From positions 5,518,001 through 5,582,000 of the forward strand of contig JAUJPP010000011.1 in NCBI GenBank assembly GCA_030562195.1: a stretch of 64,000 bases of DNA, written 5' to 3'. A program made the position numbers and the translations under genes. The notes under the pieces are model-generated. The model had not been told where the DNA came from and searched no databases. It saw only the letters and a program-made list of their open reading frames with translations. Position 1 is the first letter of the stretch; each line of letters opens with the position of its first letter. The stretch is from Nipponacmea schrenckii (lineage: Eukaryota > Mollusca > Gastropoda > Lottiidae). This document shows positions 1 through 10,625 of the stretch, piece after piece.

Positions 1-689
1 TAACAAGGGGAGAGAAATAATACTAGACTACCTATCTCGCAACCTGTTATAAGCAAATGGTTTGTTGCTTTTTTGATTTCCATGAAATTAATGGACAAAT
101 GTTGGCAACTGAAATCCAAAACCAGTGATACTTTTCCTGTCAGGACCCTTCGCCCAATCTGCACCACAGTATCCAATGATGCTTAATGGTACTAATTTTT
201 TATTTTTGTAAAACGATCAATTGTACCCTCTAGGTACCTGAGTATATGTTAAGCCATAGTTAAATGGTTTGGACATGTACTGTGATAAATATGTAACAAT
301 AAGTGATAAATTAGGTCTTGTACTTGTCATTATAATACTAATTCAAGCTACTACTACTAATATAAAATGAATCAGCCTAAATCAGTCATCAGGAAGTAAG
401 TAATGATATGAACAAAAAGATATTGAAATGAGATCAGAATTTAGTAAGCACCAATACACACATCCATTTTTAAGAAAAATAATCTATAAAATTTAACTTT
501 CTTCTGTCTCAATGGACAGCTCGCATATGAAGTCCTCTTGTGTCTAGTTGACCTGCATTTGCAAGCTGTAGAAGGAAGGGTTTGAATTTCCACATTGCCA
601 GCATATGTATGTTACATCTTTTTCTACATCCTCATCATTCTGATTATCATCATCCTCGCCTACAACAATTACTTCAGACCCGTAGTCGT
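1..689. other. No gene recognised
   Basis: AT-rich sequence with no reading frame, repeat or RNA feature I can support. It leads into the decayed coding relic that begins near 690. Confidence 0.5.
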
Positions 690-1800
690 GTCTACTGAAG
701 GACTGGTTCCATTATCTTCGTTCATCCTGTTCCAACACTCTAGCCTTTAGATGTGGTCTTGAGATGCCCGGGCCTCCTTAGATGTGGTGAACTATCTTCG
801 TATTAATCTTTCATCCATTTTTTCTTCCATTCATTCATCTTATTTGGTGGTAATGGTAATCCCATTCGTTCATAAACTTCTGCCAGCCAACTATAATCCT
901 CCCCGTAATGATCATAAGGCAAATACAGAATTTGCCTGAAGAAGACCCACTACATTAGTCGCCAGGCAGTAATGGAGCCTGTGGATACTCCAGTCTTTAC
1001 TTCTAAAATGTGTAAGAATGCTGTGTGCTCCTTCAAGAATTATCGAATGGCCAATTCCCAAATCTGGGTGAATAATATTCTTCACTTCTTCAGTCCTCCC
1101 TTGACCTCTATTTCATAGGCTAATTGGTAAAGTGGACAGGTTAGCTTTAGGTTTTCCGAACATTGTAATTCCTCTGTTTCACACTTCCCACAAGAACAAA
1201 CCACTAAAGGGTGAAAAGTACAATGTTCGCCTTCCCATTCATGTTCTGCCATTTAAAACAAAGTGTTTCTCAGGTCGTCAGGCCTTGTACCGCATTCCAA
1301 CAGAGCACAAAAAAAAACATTCACTTTGGACAGTGAAATGAAGGCTTCTTTCATGAATCCACATTATTTCTTGTGATTACCCCCCGCACATTCACATTTT
1401 ACAATGTCTACACTAGGAAAGTTTTTCCTCCATACTTCATTACACTTAATTCAGATTATTCAAGATTCCGATGATTCAAGCAAACTAAGGAAATCTGCAG
1501 ATTTGAAGTGCCCCTGGAGTTTCGCACCAGGTCAGGAAGGAGAGATGATTCCACTTCTGTTAAAGAATTCTGAAAAGCCCTAAGCCGCAGACGTTGCAAA
1601 GCTTCAAACATTAAAATTTAATGTGACCGTATGCTTCTATTGTAATGATGCCCAGATATAACTCCATTTGAAGATCCCTGAACAACAACATCAGACTCTT
1701 TAAAAATCCTGTAGACCTGCATCTCTAAATCTTTTACCAATTACAGCCATAACAGACATAGCAGTATGAAAGTCACCCTGTCTTACAATAAAACGCTGCA
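690..1800 (-). pseudogene. Unidentified decayed coding relic
   Basis: On the minus strand, several short frames read like one broken protein. Near 1780-1500 there is a stretch with VVVQGSSNGVISGHHYNRSI followed by a helical segment. Near 1400-1250 there is a C-x-C-x-G-N-H-K-K region followed by WNAVQG. Near 1090-960 lies a segment containing HFRSKDWSIHRLHY. Near 935-845 lies EDYSWLAEVYERMGLPLPPN, and an acidic tail follows. Stops and frame changes separate the pieces, so this is a pseudogene. I have a vague impression of having seen similar segments in multicopy invertebrate proteins of unknown function, but I cannot name the family. Order and strand are consistent throughout, which argues against chance frames. 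Confidence 0.4.
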
Positions 1801-2429
1801 TTACAGGGTATTTTCATCTTTTTTCTTATGAGCAAGATCGTTTATCTTCTTTTTTGTTTATAACCAATCAACCTTTAAAGAAATCTTAAGTTGACTTTTT
1901 TTTGGTCACAGCCAAAATAATTATCTAACCCAGTACTCAACACAAGAGGATTGTTTTCAGCGAATGGATTTTTCTGGAATTACATGACCAACTCAATATT
2001 GCTTTCGTTGAAGAAAGACATAATGATTGGTGAGCGTTGTGATGTGCACTGCTTGCTGTCTGCTATGCAAATTATGACAATATCCAAGAACTTGAGTTTT
2101 TATACCATTTGTATAAGAGTTCACGACTGGGGTATTAAGACTGTTGCAACTGCGCCACGACTGACCAAAGACTGTGGCCCAACTTGTTCATCTCTGCCAA
2201 ATACTCAATACGTTTAAGTCACGATTTCGATTATTAAGCTCGAACCTAAAAATTGTCGCATCCAGGCCCAAAATTCTAGAATCCACACGAACATGCCACG
2301 ACCCAATCCAATCACGTCACGACTCAAAAGGATCACGCCACAACCTTCTATACTTTTCACCCAATTTTCTCATATTTTAAGTCGGGACGGTCGTTTGATA
2401 GAATGAAGTCTTCTTGAAAAATGTATATA
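1801..2429. other. No gene recognised
   Basis: No supported coding or RNA feature. The short open frames here lack any recognisable motif. The stretch ends at the TA-flanked terminus of the Tigger element. Confidence 0.45.
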
Positions 2430-2500
2430 CAGTAAAACCTGGATTATCCGGGACCGCCAGAAAATGCCGGTTTAGACAGGGTCTGGTCTTGCCAGGTTTT
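2430..2500. repeat. Tigger/pogo terminal repeat end
   Basis: The sequence begins CAGTAAAACCTGGATTATCC directly after TATA, which resembles pogo/Tigger termini inserted at TA. A short inverted echo (AAAACCTGG at 2433-2441 against CCAGGTTTT at 2491-2499) is present. It lies on the 3' side of the minus-strand transposase remains. The opposite terminus is missing, apparently removed where the Penelope-like element begins at about 3933. Confidence 0.6.
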
Positions 2501-2948
2501 ATGTAACAAAAGTGGAGATAATCATGATTTACGTATGTGGAAATAAGAGTTGAAGATAAAGGAGAATAACTCTGTATTGAGAAAGAAACAGTCTTCTTGA
2601 AAAATTAATAAAATATGTATTTCATTTATTGCATCATCCATCATAAATATTCAAATATTAAACAAAACCATATACATGTATTTACGTAACATTTAAAATA
2701 ATTTATTCATATTTCCTTATTAAAATACGAATCTAAACAAGTTTGCGCCTGAGCAACTTTTCGTCGTACAATTGTTTCTTCAATAGATGAGCGTATTTCT
2801 ATTTACTAATTCATAATTGAATTGTGTTTATCGAGGCCAAATTCAGTTAACGTCTTTAAAAGTCTTAGGGCTTCAGTGTGATTAATGGTCTCTTTAATTG
2901 GTGCAACTTCTTCGTCCGTCGTGGTCACGTCAGATCCGTCTACATATA

Positions 2949-3932
2949 TATCGTCATTTTCGTCGTCAGTCAAGTCATGATCATTCTTATGCTTTTCTTT
3001 AAGGCCCTCTCCCAGTCGCCGTCATAAGTCTCTTCGGTTTGTAAATAACCCTCCTCTTCGTAAAATTCTGTCAAAATAATGTGTAGTTTGTCGACCAGTT
3101 GTGCAAGGGGTATATCGTCTTCTGCATCTTCTTCGTCATCAGTAACATCGTCAATTATTTCAACAGGGAAACCGGCGTTATTAAAACATTTTTTTATTGA
3201 GTCACTTTTGGAAACGTTCCAACTGCGGACCATCCAATGAATACTATCCAGAACAGTGATAGATTTACACAAATTGACAGCATCTTCTTCATTGTCAATC
3301 TTAGAAATCACCCGAATTGTTTAGGCTTTAATGATCCCAAAATCCAATGGCTGTAACTTTGAAGTCGCATTTGGAGGTAAAATCACAAGTTTAACATGAG
3401 ACAGTTCGTCTTCAATCGTGTGGGACGTCGCGTTATTCAAAATAGCAAAATTCGGCGCTTTTGTCTTTTCATTTGCTCATTCACTTTTTCAATCTCAATT
3501 TAAATAATTCACTTGTCATCCACGCTTAACGGTTGGCTCTCCACGTTATCCCTAATTTGGTAACATCAACGTTTTTGAAACACATTGGTATGAGAGCATT
3601 TCCGATCACGAGAGGTTTTAATTTTTCACCAGTGGCACTACAGCACATCATCACAGTAATCCTGCTCTTTGATTTTCTCCCCCCGTGACACTGTTCAACC
3701 CTCACGGCTAATGTTTTATCGCGCAGTACTCTAAAAAATAATCCGGTTTCATCACAATGACAATTGAAAATATATTCTGTTGAATATCCTGTAAAATAGG
3801 GCCACTGATCGGGACTTGCTTTGACCTCGCAAACCTGAACCAATCGAACAAAACCTCGTTCACTTTTTGAAACTTTGTATATAATATATTAGAAATTAAA
3901 TAACGAAAAAACACAAGTAAAGAGTAACAGTT
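2949..3932 (-). pseudogene. Tigger (pogo) DDE transposase, truncated
   Basis: This is a broken cut-and-paste transposase. Near 3890-3800 the sequence FDWFRFARSKQVPISGPILQ matches the end of the Tigger CENP-B-type DNA-binding region. After a frame change, the DDE_1 domain follows (3843-3526) with C-DETGLFFRVL, which supplies the first catalytic Asp, then the GGRKSKSRITVMMCC block and KLKPLVIG. Near 3480-3330, in shifted frame, the second catalytic region reads LNNATSH where family members have LDNA, so the Asp has become Asn. The sequence then continues through PPNATSKLQPLDFGIIKA. The C-terminal helical region (3311-2970) contains HWMVRSWNVSKSDSIKKCF. The N-terminal HTH is lost. Family assignment is strong, and the copy is certainly inactive. 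Confidence 0.85.
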
Positions 3933-3933
3933 C

Positions 3934-3972
3934 ACTGTAAGCGCTTTCGGCCTCCTGGCTCTTCAGACAGTA
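3934..3972 (-). ncRNA. Candidate type I hammerhead ribozyme at PLE 3' end
   Basis: Read on the minus strand, ACTGT is followed by the core CTGAAGA, then GCC-AGGA-GGC with one extra C, GAAA, a palindromic AGC/GCT and U, then ACAGT. ACTGT and ACAGT pair as stem I (5 bp). GCC/GGC is stem II. AGCGCT folds as a minimal stem III of the kind reported for Penelope-like element hammerheads. CUGANGA and GAAA are the invariant hammerhead core. The extra C beside stem II is a blemish, and the cleavage-site base would be U rather than the usual C. It sits just downstream of the GIY-YIG segment, where PLE hammerheads are expected. No fold was computed. Confidence 0.55.
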
Positions 3973-5100
3973 TTTGAACGTTGTTGATAGTGTCGTTGCG
4001 ACTATGGTGATGCGAAGTCATAACTGTACGGCAGCTACATTTTCTCTTACGATTTAGAGAAGGTTTATAAAATGTGCTTCTTTTGCTAGACGCAGTGCTT
4101 TGCTGTTCTGGAATATCTTGAAAAGAGGGAAAATTCGGAAACTACCTTTTCCACATCGATCAAAGTGTGCACTGCAAAGAGTATTGCGGACTGGTCTCTT
4201 ATTTGCTGCTTATGAACCCTGTCAAAAAGGTGGTCACCTGTTTGTCCAATGTAGAATTCCTGGTAACAGCGGTGCATCCACTTACAGATTTCTCCAGGTC
4301 CGAATGTAATTGAATTGCCTTCGTCGATAAAATCACATGTCCCGCATCTTATATCTCCACGCTTGCGAACTTCACATTCTTTTCCAATCTCGAGTTAGTA
4401 AGAAGACTTTTCAAGTTCGCTGGCTGCCTTCTTCTGTTCAACAAGTCAGATTCTGGAAAAAAGTTCCCTTAATCTGGGGATTGGTGAAGGATCGGAAGAT
4501 ATTTTCTGGCACTGTTGTGTATTATGGTTTCTCGGATTTATGTGTAACCACGAACGGTATTGACGTAGCCGTTGATTCGAGATCTTTAGAACGTCGCAAT
4601 TCTTCTACTGGAATTATTGTTGCTCTATTTATAGCTGAATTGATGAGATTTACCGGGTAGTCTTGACGTAAAAGATATACCATTAATTCGTGGAGACGCA
4701 ATGTTCTGAGTTCTGGTTTAATAACTATTGTGCAGATTCTTCTAGCAAGACTATTGGATCGTTCCTTTTTGAATGAGATGGTTGACAAGATCTAAAATTA
4801 AGGTACTGATGAGTTCAATTCCTTCAATTAATCATATATTTGTTCTTAATAAAATATCAAGGAACGGAGAGTTCGTGCTCATGCGATTCCATTGTAAATT
4901 TAATAGATTCATCGTAGGTTATTAATGATGGAGTGGAATTTAGTTATCTCACCATTTTTGTAAAAGATAAAAGCAATGTAATGCAATTAGTTTTTTGAAC
5001 TGTAGTCTAAATCTTCTAACTTTTGCGTCGAACAACTTTGATCAGAAAACTTCTAACAGTTCATTTTCGAGTACTTCAGTTCCATATCGGTTTTTCAAGG
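3973..5100 (-). pseudogene. Penelope-like element, RT end plus GIY-YIG endonuclease
   Basis: This is the 3' half of a Penelope-like retroelement whose product fuses reverse transcriptase to a GIY-YIG nuclease. From 4990 to 4780 the frames carry the post-catalytic RT region (KFTMESHEHELSVP, then HQYLNFRSCQPSHSK). The segment 4788-4522 continues with LRTLRLHELMVYLL, NLINSAINRATIIPVEELR and IPFVVTH, typical of the PLE linker. Near 4480-4290 a Cys-rich R-CG-TCDFIDEGNSI-FGPG segment follows. GIY-YIG residues appear at 4277-4086 as FYIGQTGDHLFDRVHKQQI. Frames change several times and the catalytic RT core is missing, so the copy is dead. Head-to-tail neighbour 5105-5288 is a second PLE copy. Confidence 0.8.
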
Positions 5101-5104
5101 ACAT

Positions 5105-5288
5105 ATGAAGAACGGGAATATTTTAAATTTTCCATTAGCATATCTATCTAAGTGTTCGCTAAGGGGAATCTGTCTATATTGAGTTTGCCGGATTTCTTGT
5201 TTGTGCACACGCACTCTTTCAAAAATGCTGTTCCCGGTTTGACCGATATAGTTATCGTGACAGTTAATACATCTAATATATATAGGAC
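5105..5288 (-). pseudogene. Second PLE GIY-YIG endonuclease fragment
   Basis: One open minus-strand frame reads CINCHDNYIGQTGNSIFERV, then VHKQEIRQTQYRQIPLSEHL and KFKIFPFF. This is the GIY-YIG nuclease core of a Penelope-like element, with the Tyr-Ile-Gly and the downstream Arg and His residues. It is a fragment of about 60 codons, lies in the same orientation as the PLE at 3973-5100 and differs clearly from it. It is therefore a separate copy; partial tandem PLE copies are common. Confidence 0.75.
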
Positions 5289-6255
5289 TTGGTGCTTACG
5301 TAGTAGAGAACTTGATAGATCGGCACTATTTCGTGACTCAGTATTGGCACAAACGGATAGATCGAGGCACTGTCGGGGCTCAGTTGTAAAAGTCGTGGGT
5401 ATAATACCGTGGCTGGAACGTGGCTAGATCGGCTATTCGGGGGCTCAGTTGTGGTACAATGGTTACATTCGTGGGGAAAGTCGTTGCAAGTACAGGAAAG
5501 TATAATATTTAAACCGAAAGTCGGCCCCTTTTTTACACGATTCTACCCCGAATCATACAAATGTTCCTAATAAATATAAAGTCGGGTTGTCGGAGCAGTC
5601 TTGGAATTTGGTCTGATAGTAGGGTAAAACGAGGAATGTACGACTTCTTCACTTGTGTAAATCAAAGTGCGCAGAATCAAAATCACATGATAGTAACCCT
5701 GGTAACCACGGGTAACAACTTGGTTATCCCTAATTCCCAATGTAGTCTAAGGTTATCCACGTGGTAATCTAACCCCAACCCTGCCCTTCCCTAACCTACT
5801 TGTAAATATCTAGTTGCAAGAGCTGAAAGAAGAGTGCTTAAGCTTAAAGCCGAAGAAAACTGAGAATTGAAAGTATGAAAACTAACCCTTTAAGAGCCGA
5901 GTGAAAATAGCCTAAAAAGAAGTGCCTAGAATGAAAAGTTACCGTCCAATTTGATGAATATTTGCGCCATTGGAAGCTTAAGGATTAAAATGGTGAAAAA
6001 AAGAAAAGTCGAAATGTGGAAAGAAAAGTACTGATGGAATCTCTCTGCAACTCGGCCGGATAGAAGTGAAATGTTTGTTCTATTTCACAAAATTAACCGC
6101 ATGACAATTAGAGACGATTAGAGTTTTACTTCTCGATATATAAGCTTAGAAATTGGGAAGCTCACATGCAAGATTGGAAGTGCGATAACTCGGTTCATTG
6201 TCAAGTTTCGGAGCTGAAATTTCAAATGCTCGTAGCTAGGTGTCCGCAAAATGAA
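5289..6255. other. No gene recognised
   Basis: No coding motif found. Around 5300-5470 a phrase like 'gatcggcactattt...gggctcagttgt' recurs imperfectly two or three times, and a run of short direct variants of 'gtggttaccc' lies near 5700. I cannot assign any of these to a known element. Confidence 0.4.
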
Positions 6256-6490
6256 TTAGAATTCATTAAGAATTAATTTCATCATCCTGGATGAAAACTC
6301 AGACAAATCTCTTGGTGGAGGTCCCCCACCAGCTTTTTTAACTTCTTTGTTGAAATTTGAAACCTCCTTTTTGGCAATATCTTTAAGCCTTCTCCACATT
6401 TCTTTAAGTTGCTTCTCCGTTCTTACATTTCCATGTATTATAACTAATTGATGTACGTGAAAAGGAGGGCAGGCCAAATAGTATGGCTAA
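6256..6490 (-). pseudogene. env-leader fragment joined to a Myb/SANT domain
   Basis: The upstream 60 bases (6490-6430) encode a hydrophobic leader containing FLAILFGLPSFHVHQ. This matches the start of the env-like frame at 8306 (VVLVILFGLAHSFHVH) and is flanked by similar bases. The frame then runs into RTEKQLKEMWRRLKDIAKKE and ends with KKAGGGPPPRDLSEF. That is the Myb/SANT-like DNA-binding domain that accompanies Harbinger transposases and related animal proteins. The joined product is probably an accident of nested insertions rather than a gene. Only about 73 codons are open, and no Harbinger nuclease is nearby. Confidence 0.6.
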
Positions 6491-6660
6491 GAACACGATA
6501 TTTAAATGAACAACACATTAATATATTATTGACAATGAAGAAGGGCAATAAGACAATTTACCACAAACATAAAATTAGATGAATAAAAGGAATGAAGCTA
6601 CTGTAACATGCCTAATTCTTATATCTTTATAAGCTTTTATTTGCTTAAAAATGGTTATAT

Positions 6661-6702
<42 letters not shown>
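6661..6702. repeat. (AAT)n microsatellite
   Basis: About 14 uninterrupted ATA/AAT triplets. It abuts sequence resembling the A-rich 3' end of a minus-strand LINE. Confidence 0.9.
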
Positions 6703-6703
<1 letters not shown>

Positions 6704-7511
6704 TCTTTATTAGGGTGATAAAATGAGACCGTGGGCCTTTCTTACATTTAGCCCTATAACAATGAAACAAAATAACATATATACAACTAACTGTACAAGG
6801 GATACAATGGTCATAAAATATAAAGTCATATATCAGTTGGTAACTACATAATTACAATATTGATACCAATCACTTCCATTGGAGTAGCCGGTCTCCCCTT
6901 TTCCTTGCCTTACACCGACATTAAGTCCTATAGATTTTTGTGTGAGAGAGAGAGATGTATAAAACTAATTGAAGAAGTACAGGAACAGGGAAAATACAAC
7001 ATCAAAATAAAAGTGAAAAATTGCAGACAATGAAGAAAAAGGAAATAAGTGAAGCGGAAATATATATACAAATAAAGATAGACAATTATCACTAGTGACA
7101 CAAAAAAAGGAATAAGTGTCACTTAATCATTACATAAATGTATAAAAGGGTGATTTAAATATACTAATCCACGAGCGGCACTCTACAAGGGCAGTGTCAC
7201 TAAATATTTTTCTATGATACACACATTGTCATTAAATCACTAAATGTCATAAAAACAGGATGTAAAAAAGGGGTGGGGTAAAATAATAATCCGTTATTAT
7301 GGACGCTCAACATGGGCAGAGTCACTAAATAGTGTATCCATGATACGCACATTATGTTGAGATAAGAGAATCCAAGTATACAAAATTAAATGGGAAGTGT
7401 CACTTGTACCGAACGTATCCAACGCCTTATCCAAAGTTGATCCGTAGTAGAATAACATCAACTTTCTATTTGTTGGCGTTGCTTAAATATCCGTTGGACG
7501 CACGGACTACT
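6703..7511. other. LINE-tail-like sequence, Jockey scrap and diverged direct repeat
   Basis: From 6703 to about 6880 the sequence looks like a LINE 3' end in minus orientation next to the AAT run. Bases 6893-6926 match a stretch of the Jockey element at 25966-25996 (ttttccttgccttacac), so a small scrap is embedded. Two imperfect copies of a roughly 100-bp unit sharing 'cactaaata...catgata-cacatt' lie at about 7180-7260 and 7300-7360. They could be part of the gypsy 3' region, but I could not delimit an LTR. No gene. Confidence 0.4.
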
Positions 7512-8306
7512 CTATGATAATTGCTTCTTGGTATCATCAGTTATCGAGGTTCGAAAGGCGAAGCGTTGGATAGAGGCTATTTGGAGGTTGTGTTGTGTTG
7601 CGTTGGTTCCACCAGTCTGGATATAGTTGTGGTGTAGGACATAAGTGACTTTAAAATTTAACTGGAGAAAGCGTTTGACTTGATTTATATCCATAGTAAT
7701 GTTTTTTAATATAGAGTTCATGTCACCTTCAAATAATTTCAATTGATTGACAAGAGCATTAATAGCATAACGATTCTTATTAATTCCAATTCTTGAGACA
7801 TTTTAAATGGATAAACTTTCATCTACAACATGAATAATATTTGCTTGTCTAGATTCTAACGTCTGAACATGTTTTGGATAGAATTAAATTCGGATTGGGA
7901 AACTGTGCCGAAGAGAAAGCTGAGAGCTTTGCCAATAATAGGAAGTAGAGCTCTACGAGATCGTGTTTTGCTTACAGATATTGGGATGCCTTTGCTTGCA
8001 GCTCCTTATGAAGATTTTGCAGGACGGCTATTTCCTGAAATCTGTTTGCAAATATTTTATTAAGAATTTATCTTTAGTTTGGTCATTATACTTCGAAACA
8101 ATTTTGACGATAGTTGTGATGGCATGGGTTGCATCATTATTAATGGAAGTGATAAATATTCGGGCGGGGGACATATCTACAACAGAAGTGACAATCCAAC
8201 GAGAACGGGGGGTGCTAAATTCGCTCATGGGTCGAAATATCACGTTTTCATGTACGTGAAAAGAGTGGGCAAGACCAAAGAGTATGACTAAGACCACGAT
8301 ATTCAT
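7512..8306 (-). pseudogene. Envelope-like gene of a Ty3/gypsy element, decayed
   Basis: This minus-strand frame lies directly downstream of the gypsy integrase. It starts at 8306 with a signal-peptide-like hydrophobic leader. A pair of Arg residues near 7955, followed by a hydrophobic stretch of about 15 residues, looks like the protease site and fusion segment of retroelement envelope proteins. A helical region with an N-x-T site follows at 7742-7512. Frame changes near 8030 and 7860 break the gene. The position (pol then env) and the leader match env-bearing gypsy elements. The surface and transmembrane parts cannot be fully delimited, and no membrane anchor was found. Confidence 0.6.
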
Positions 8307-8476
8307 TTTCTAAAATAAAAGGAAAATAAAAAAACATTAATACAAGGACTAATACTAGTACAGAACTAAGCAAAAACTATTACGAAGGCTAGATACTAGA
8401 CAAACAAAAAAATAAAACTCTAAGGGGAGAAAATGAAGCTACTGCAACATGCCTAAAATGCCAGATAGAAGATTCT

Positions 8477-9700
8477 TTAGATCTGCATTAGATTTGGGCG
8501 AATTTGCTTCGAATTAGTACCTGATGCTGAGTAACATACATACATTGAATCAAGTAGGTGAAGTAATAGAAGTAGGTAGAAGTGGGTCTCGAGAGATTGT
8601 TGGAGGTTTAGTGGAAGGGGTGGGGTGGAAGGGGGTGGGATGGGCGCTTTATTGGACGCTCTGATTCTAGTGTATAATTCCATCAATGATATATCATCAT
8701 CGTCCGACGAGTTGCACAACGATTGTTTCCTAAAATACCGAAGGTTTCGTTGTCTTCGACATCAGATTCATTTCCTAATGTGTCATTGTCGGAAGAGTCG
8801 GAGGCAACGACATATTTGTCTTGCGGAGAGAGGGTTCGTCCGGTTCTGGTATATATCCCAGTCATAGCAATATTGGCTAGTCGCATGTGCTCAGCATGAG
8901 ACTTTGTAGTAGAGTCATCTAACTGTTTTTTAAAAATAAAGGATAAGTGACTAGTTTGTTCGATTATTCTATATAGGGTTTCCATTTACCCTGCAGCTTA
9001 CTGGTACGGGTATGATTTTTTTAAATATTGGATCTCCCACTTCGAAGTTTATTTTCTTGGAATTCCTATCGGAGTATTTTGCTTGACGCCGCTTAGCTTT
9101 CTTAAGATGTTCCAGGAGAAATGTCTTATGTTGGTTTTTATGGCAATTTTGTGGGACTCCTCTCTCTGACACTTTCGATGAGGTTTTAGGAGGCTGTCGA
9201 TCGGGAGGACAACACCAGGTTGATAAAAGGAGAGAATTTAGTGGATTCACTGATATTGAATCTAACTGCAACTATTGTTTGATTCAAATACAAATCCCAT
9301 GTATGCAGGTTCCCATTTTTTTCTAAAGGATATCATGCAACGTGCGATGGAAGCGCTCAACCTTGGAATTTTATTGGGGGTGGTAGGAGGTGGTGATGTG
9401 GTGGATGTTTACTTCTGCAAGCTCTCCTCTCATGACTCTATTCTCATTTTTGGTCCCATTATCAGCTACAAGTTGGAGTGGTGTACCAAATCGAGGAAAG
9501 ATCTCATCAATAAGTAAGTGAGCTACATGTCTTAGCACTGGTGTGAGGTTAATTTCAGCTATCGTGTATGCCTTTTCAGCTAACGTTTGAAGTCTGTTTG
9601 CGAAATTTTGTCTTGAACTTTGTAATATCACTAATGCGTGATGCTGGTCATAACGAGAGGCTAATTCCCGTTTTACCTCGTCCCACGAACTATTTGTTTA
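8477..9700 (-). pseudogene. Ty3/gypsy integrase, C-terminal two thirds
   Basis: At 9631-9371 the core reads LLIDEIFPRFGTPLQLV followed by ADNGTKN, giving the second catalytic Asp. A continuation near 9370-9280 carries KVERFHRTLH-like codons in another frame. At 9180-9030 HLKKAKRRQAKYSDRN and NFEVGDPIFKK mark the linker into the C-terminal domain. The segment 8985-8870 contains LYRIIEQTSHLSFI and HAEHMRLANI, typical of gypsy integrase C termini. An acidic tail follows (DDDDISLMELYTRIR near 8700). Several frame breaks make it inactive. It belongs with the RT relic at 13291-13800 and the env-like frame at 8306. Confidence 0.8.
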
Positions 9701-10489
9701 TTTAAATAACGTGTTAGGAAATCGCTAACATGACCTTTACTTGATTGATATGATACGTACCTAATTTTGACGGATTTAAATATTAAAACAAAAAAGCAAC
9801 GAGTTACAATCTTTATCCTGTAAATTCTTTGATCGCCAGATATAGGACCCCTTTTTAAGTTGAAAACCGAAACAACACCAGGTACTTCGTGGAAAAACCC
9901 CCTTTGTACATTAAAAAAAGGCAACATTTTTTTTTGGGGTAGTTTACCCCCAAAAAGACTTTAAAAGTTTTGGGTTAAAATTTAAAAATTTTAACATATT
10001 TCAAGATACACATCTTTACAGTATGGTGATTAAAAGGATAAATTAAAATAAATGTCTCTCTCCCTCTCTCGAAAATATTCCCGCCGAAAACATTTGCTCT
10101 CAGCCAATCAGACCTCTTTTTAAGCTGTCAATTAGGATCAGGGGCGTGGCGACATGCTCAGCCGATCGATGGTCAATGCATTGACTACTGATCTGTTATT
10201 GTCTATTGAGCCTTTGTCGCTTATATGAGTTGACAAAAGGTTAGTGAGAGTAATGAACTTATAATTCTTGTAAAGAGGTGTCAACTTTGAAGTTGATCAG
10301 CATGAGTGGTGTTAGTTGATACAAAGGCTTATCTCTATCAACACATTTGGTTTTAATTAAAGCAATGTTCATCGATGTTCATTAATTTATGTGATGCAAT
10401 TAAAGCTGACTTATAATCTATAACTATGTTTGATATTAACTCTAATTCCATAGATCGACTATGCAACAATCACTCCACATTGGCTTTTT
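9701..10489. other. No gene recognised
   Basis: AT-rich sequence with a T8 run near 9929 and no coding similarity I can support. It may be decayed gypsy sequence, since integrase pieces lie on both sides. Confidence 0.4.
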
Positions 10490-10610
10490 ATTGTGGATCT
10501 GATCAATACGTAAATAAGCGACATATGCTGCTGACATGTCCTCAACTGCAAATCCTTCTGGCCATTTGCTAAACCAATCCACAATTGAAATAAAATATAT
10601 TTTACCAGGT
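10490..10610 (-). pseudogene. Gypsy integrase core fragment
   Basis: Minus-strand codons read DWFSKWPEGFAVEDMSAAYV, the block around the first catalytic Asp of Ty3/gypsy integrases. Flanks are frame-broken. It lies upstream, in element order, of the integrase part at 8477-9700 and could come from the same copy separated by an insertion. Confidence 0.65.
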
Positions 10611-10625
10611 AGATAAGTTGGATAA

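Noticed and set aside
1132..1341. 69-codon plus-strand frame
   Set aside because: It is antisense to the decayed minus-strand relic and has no motif.
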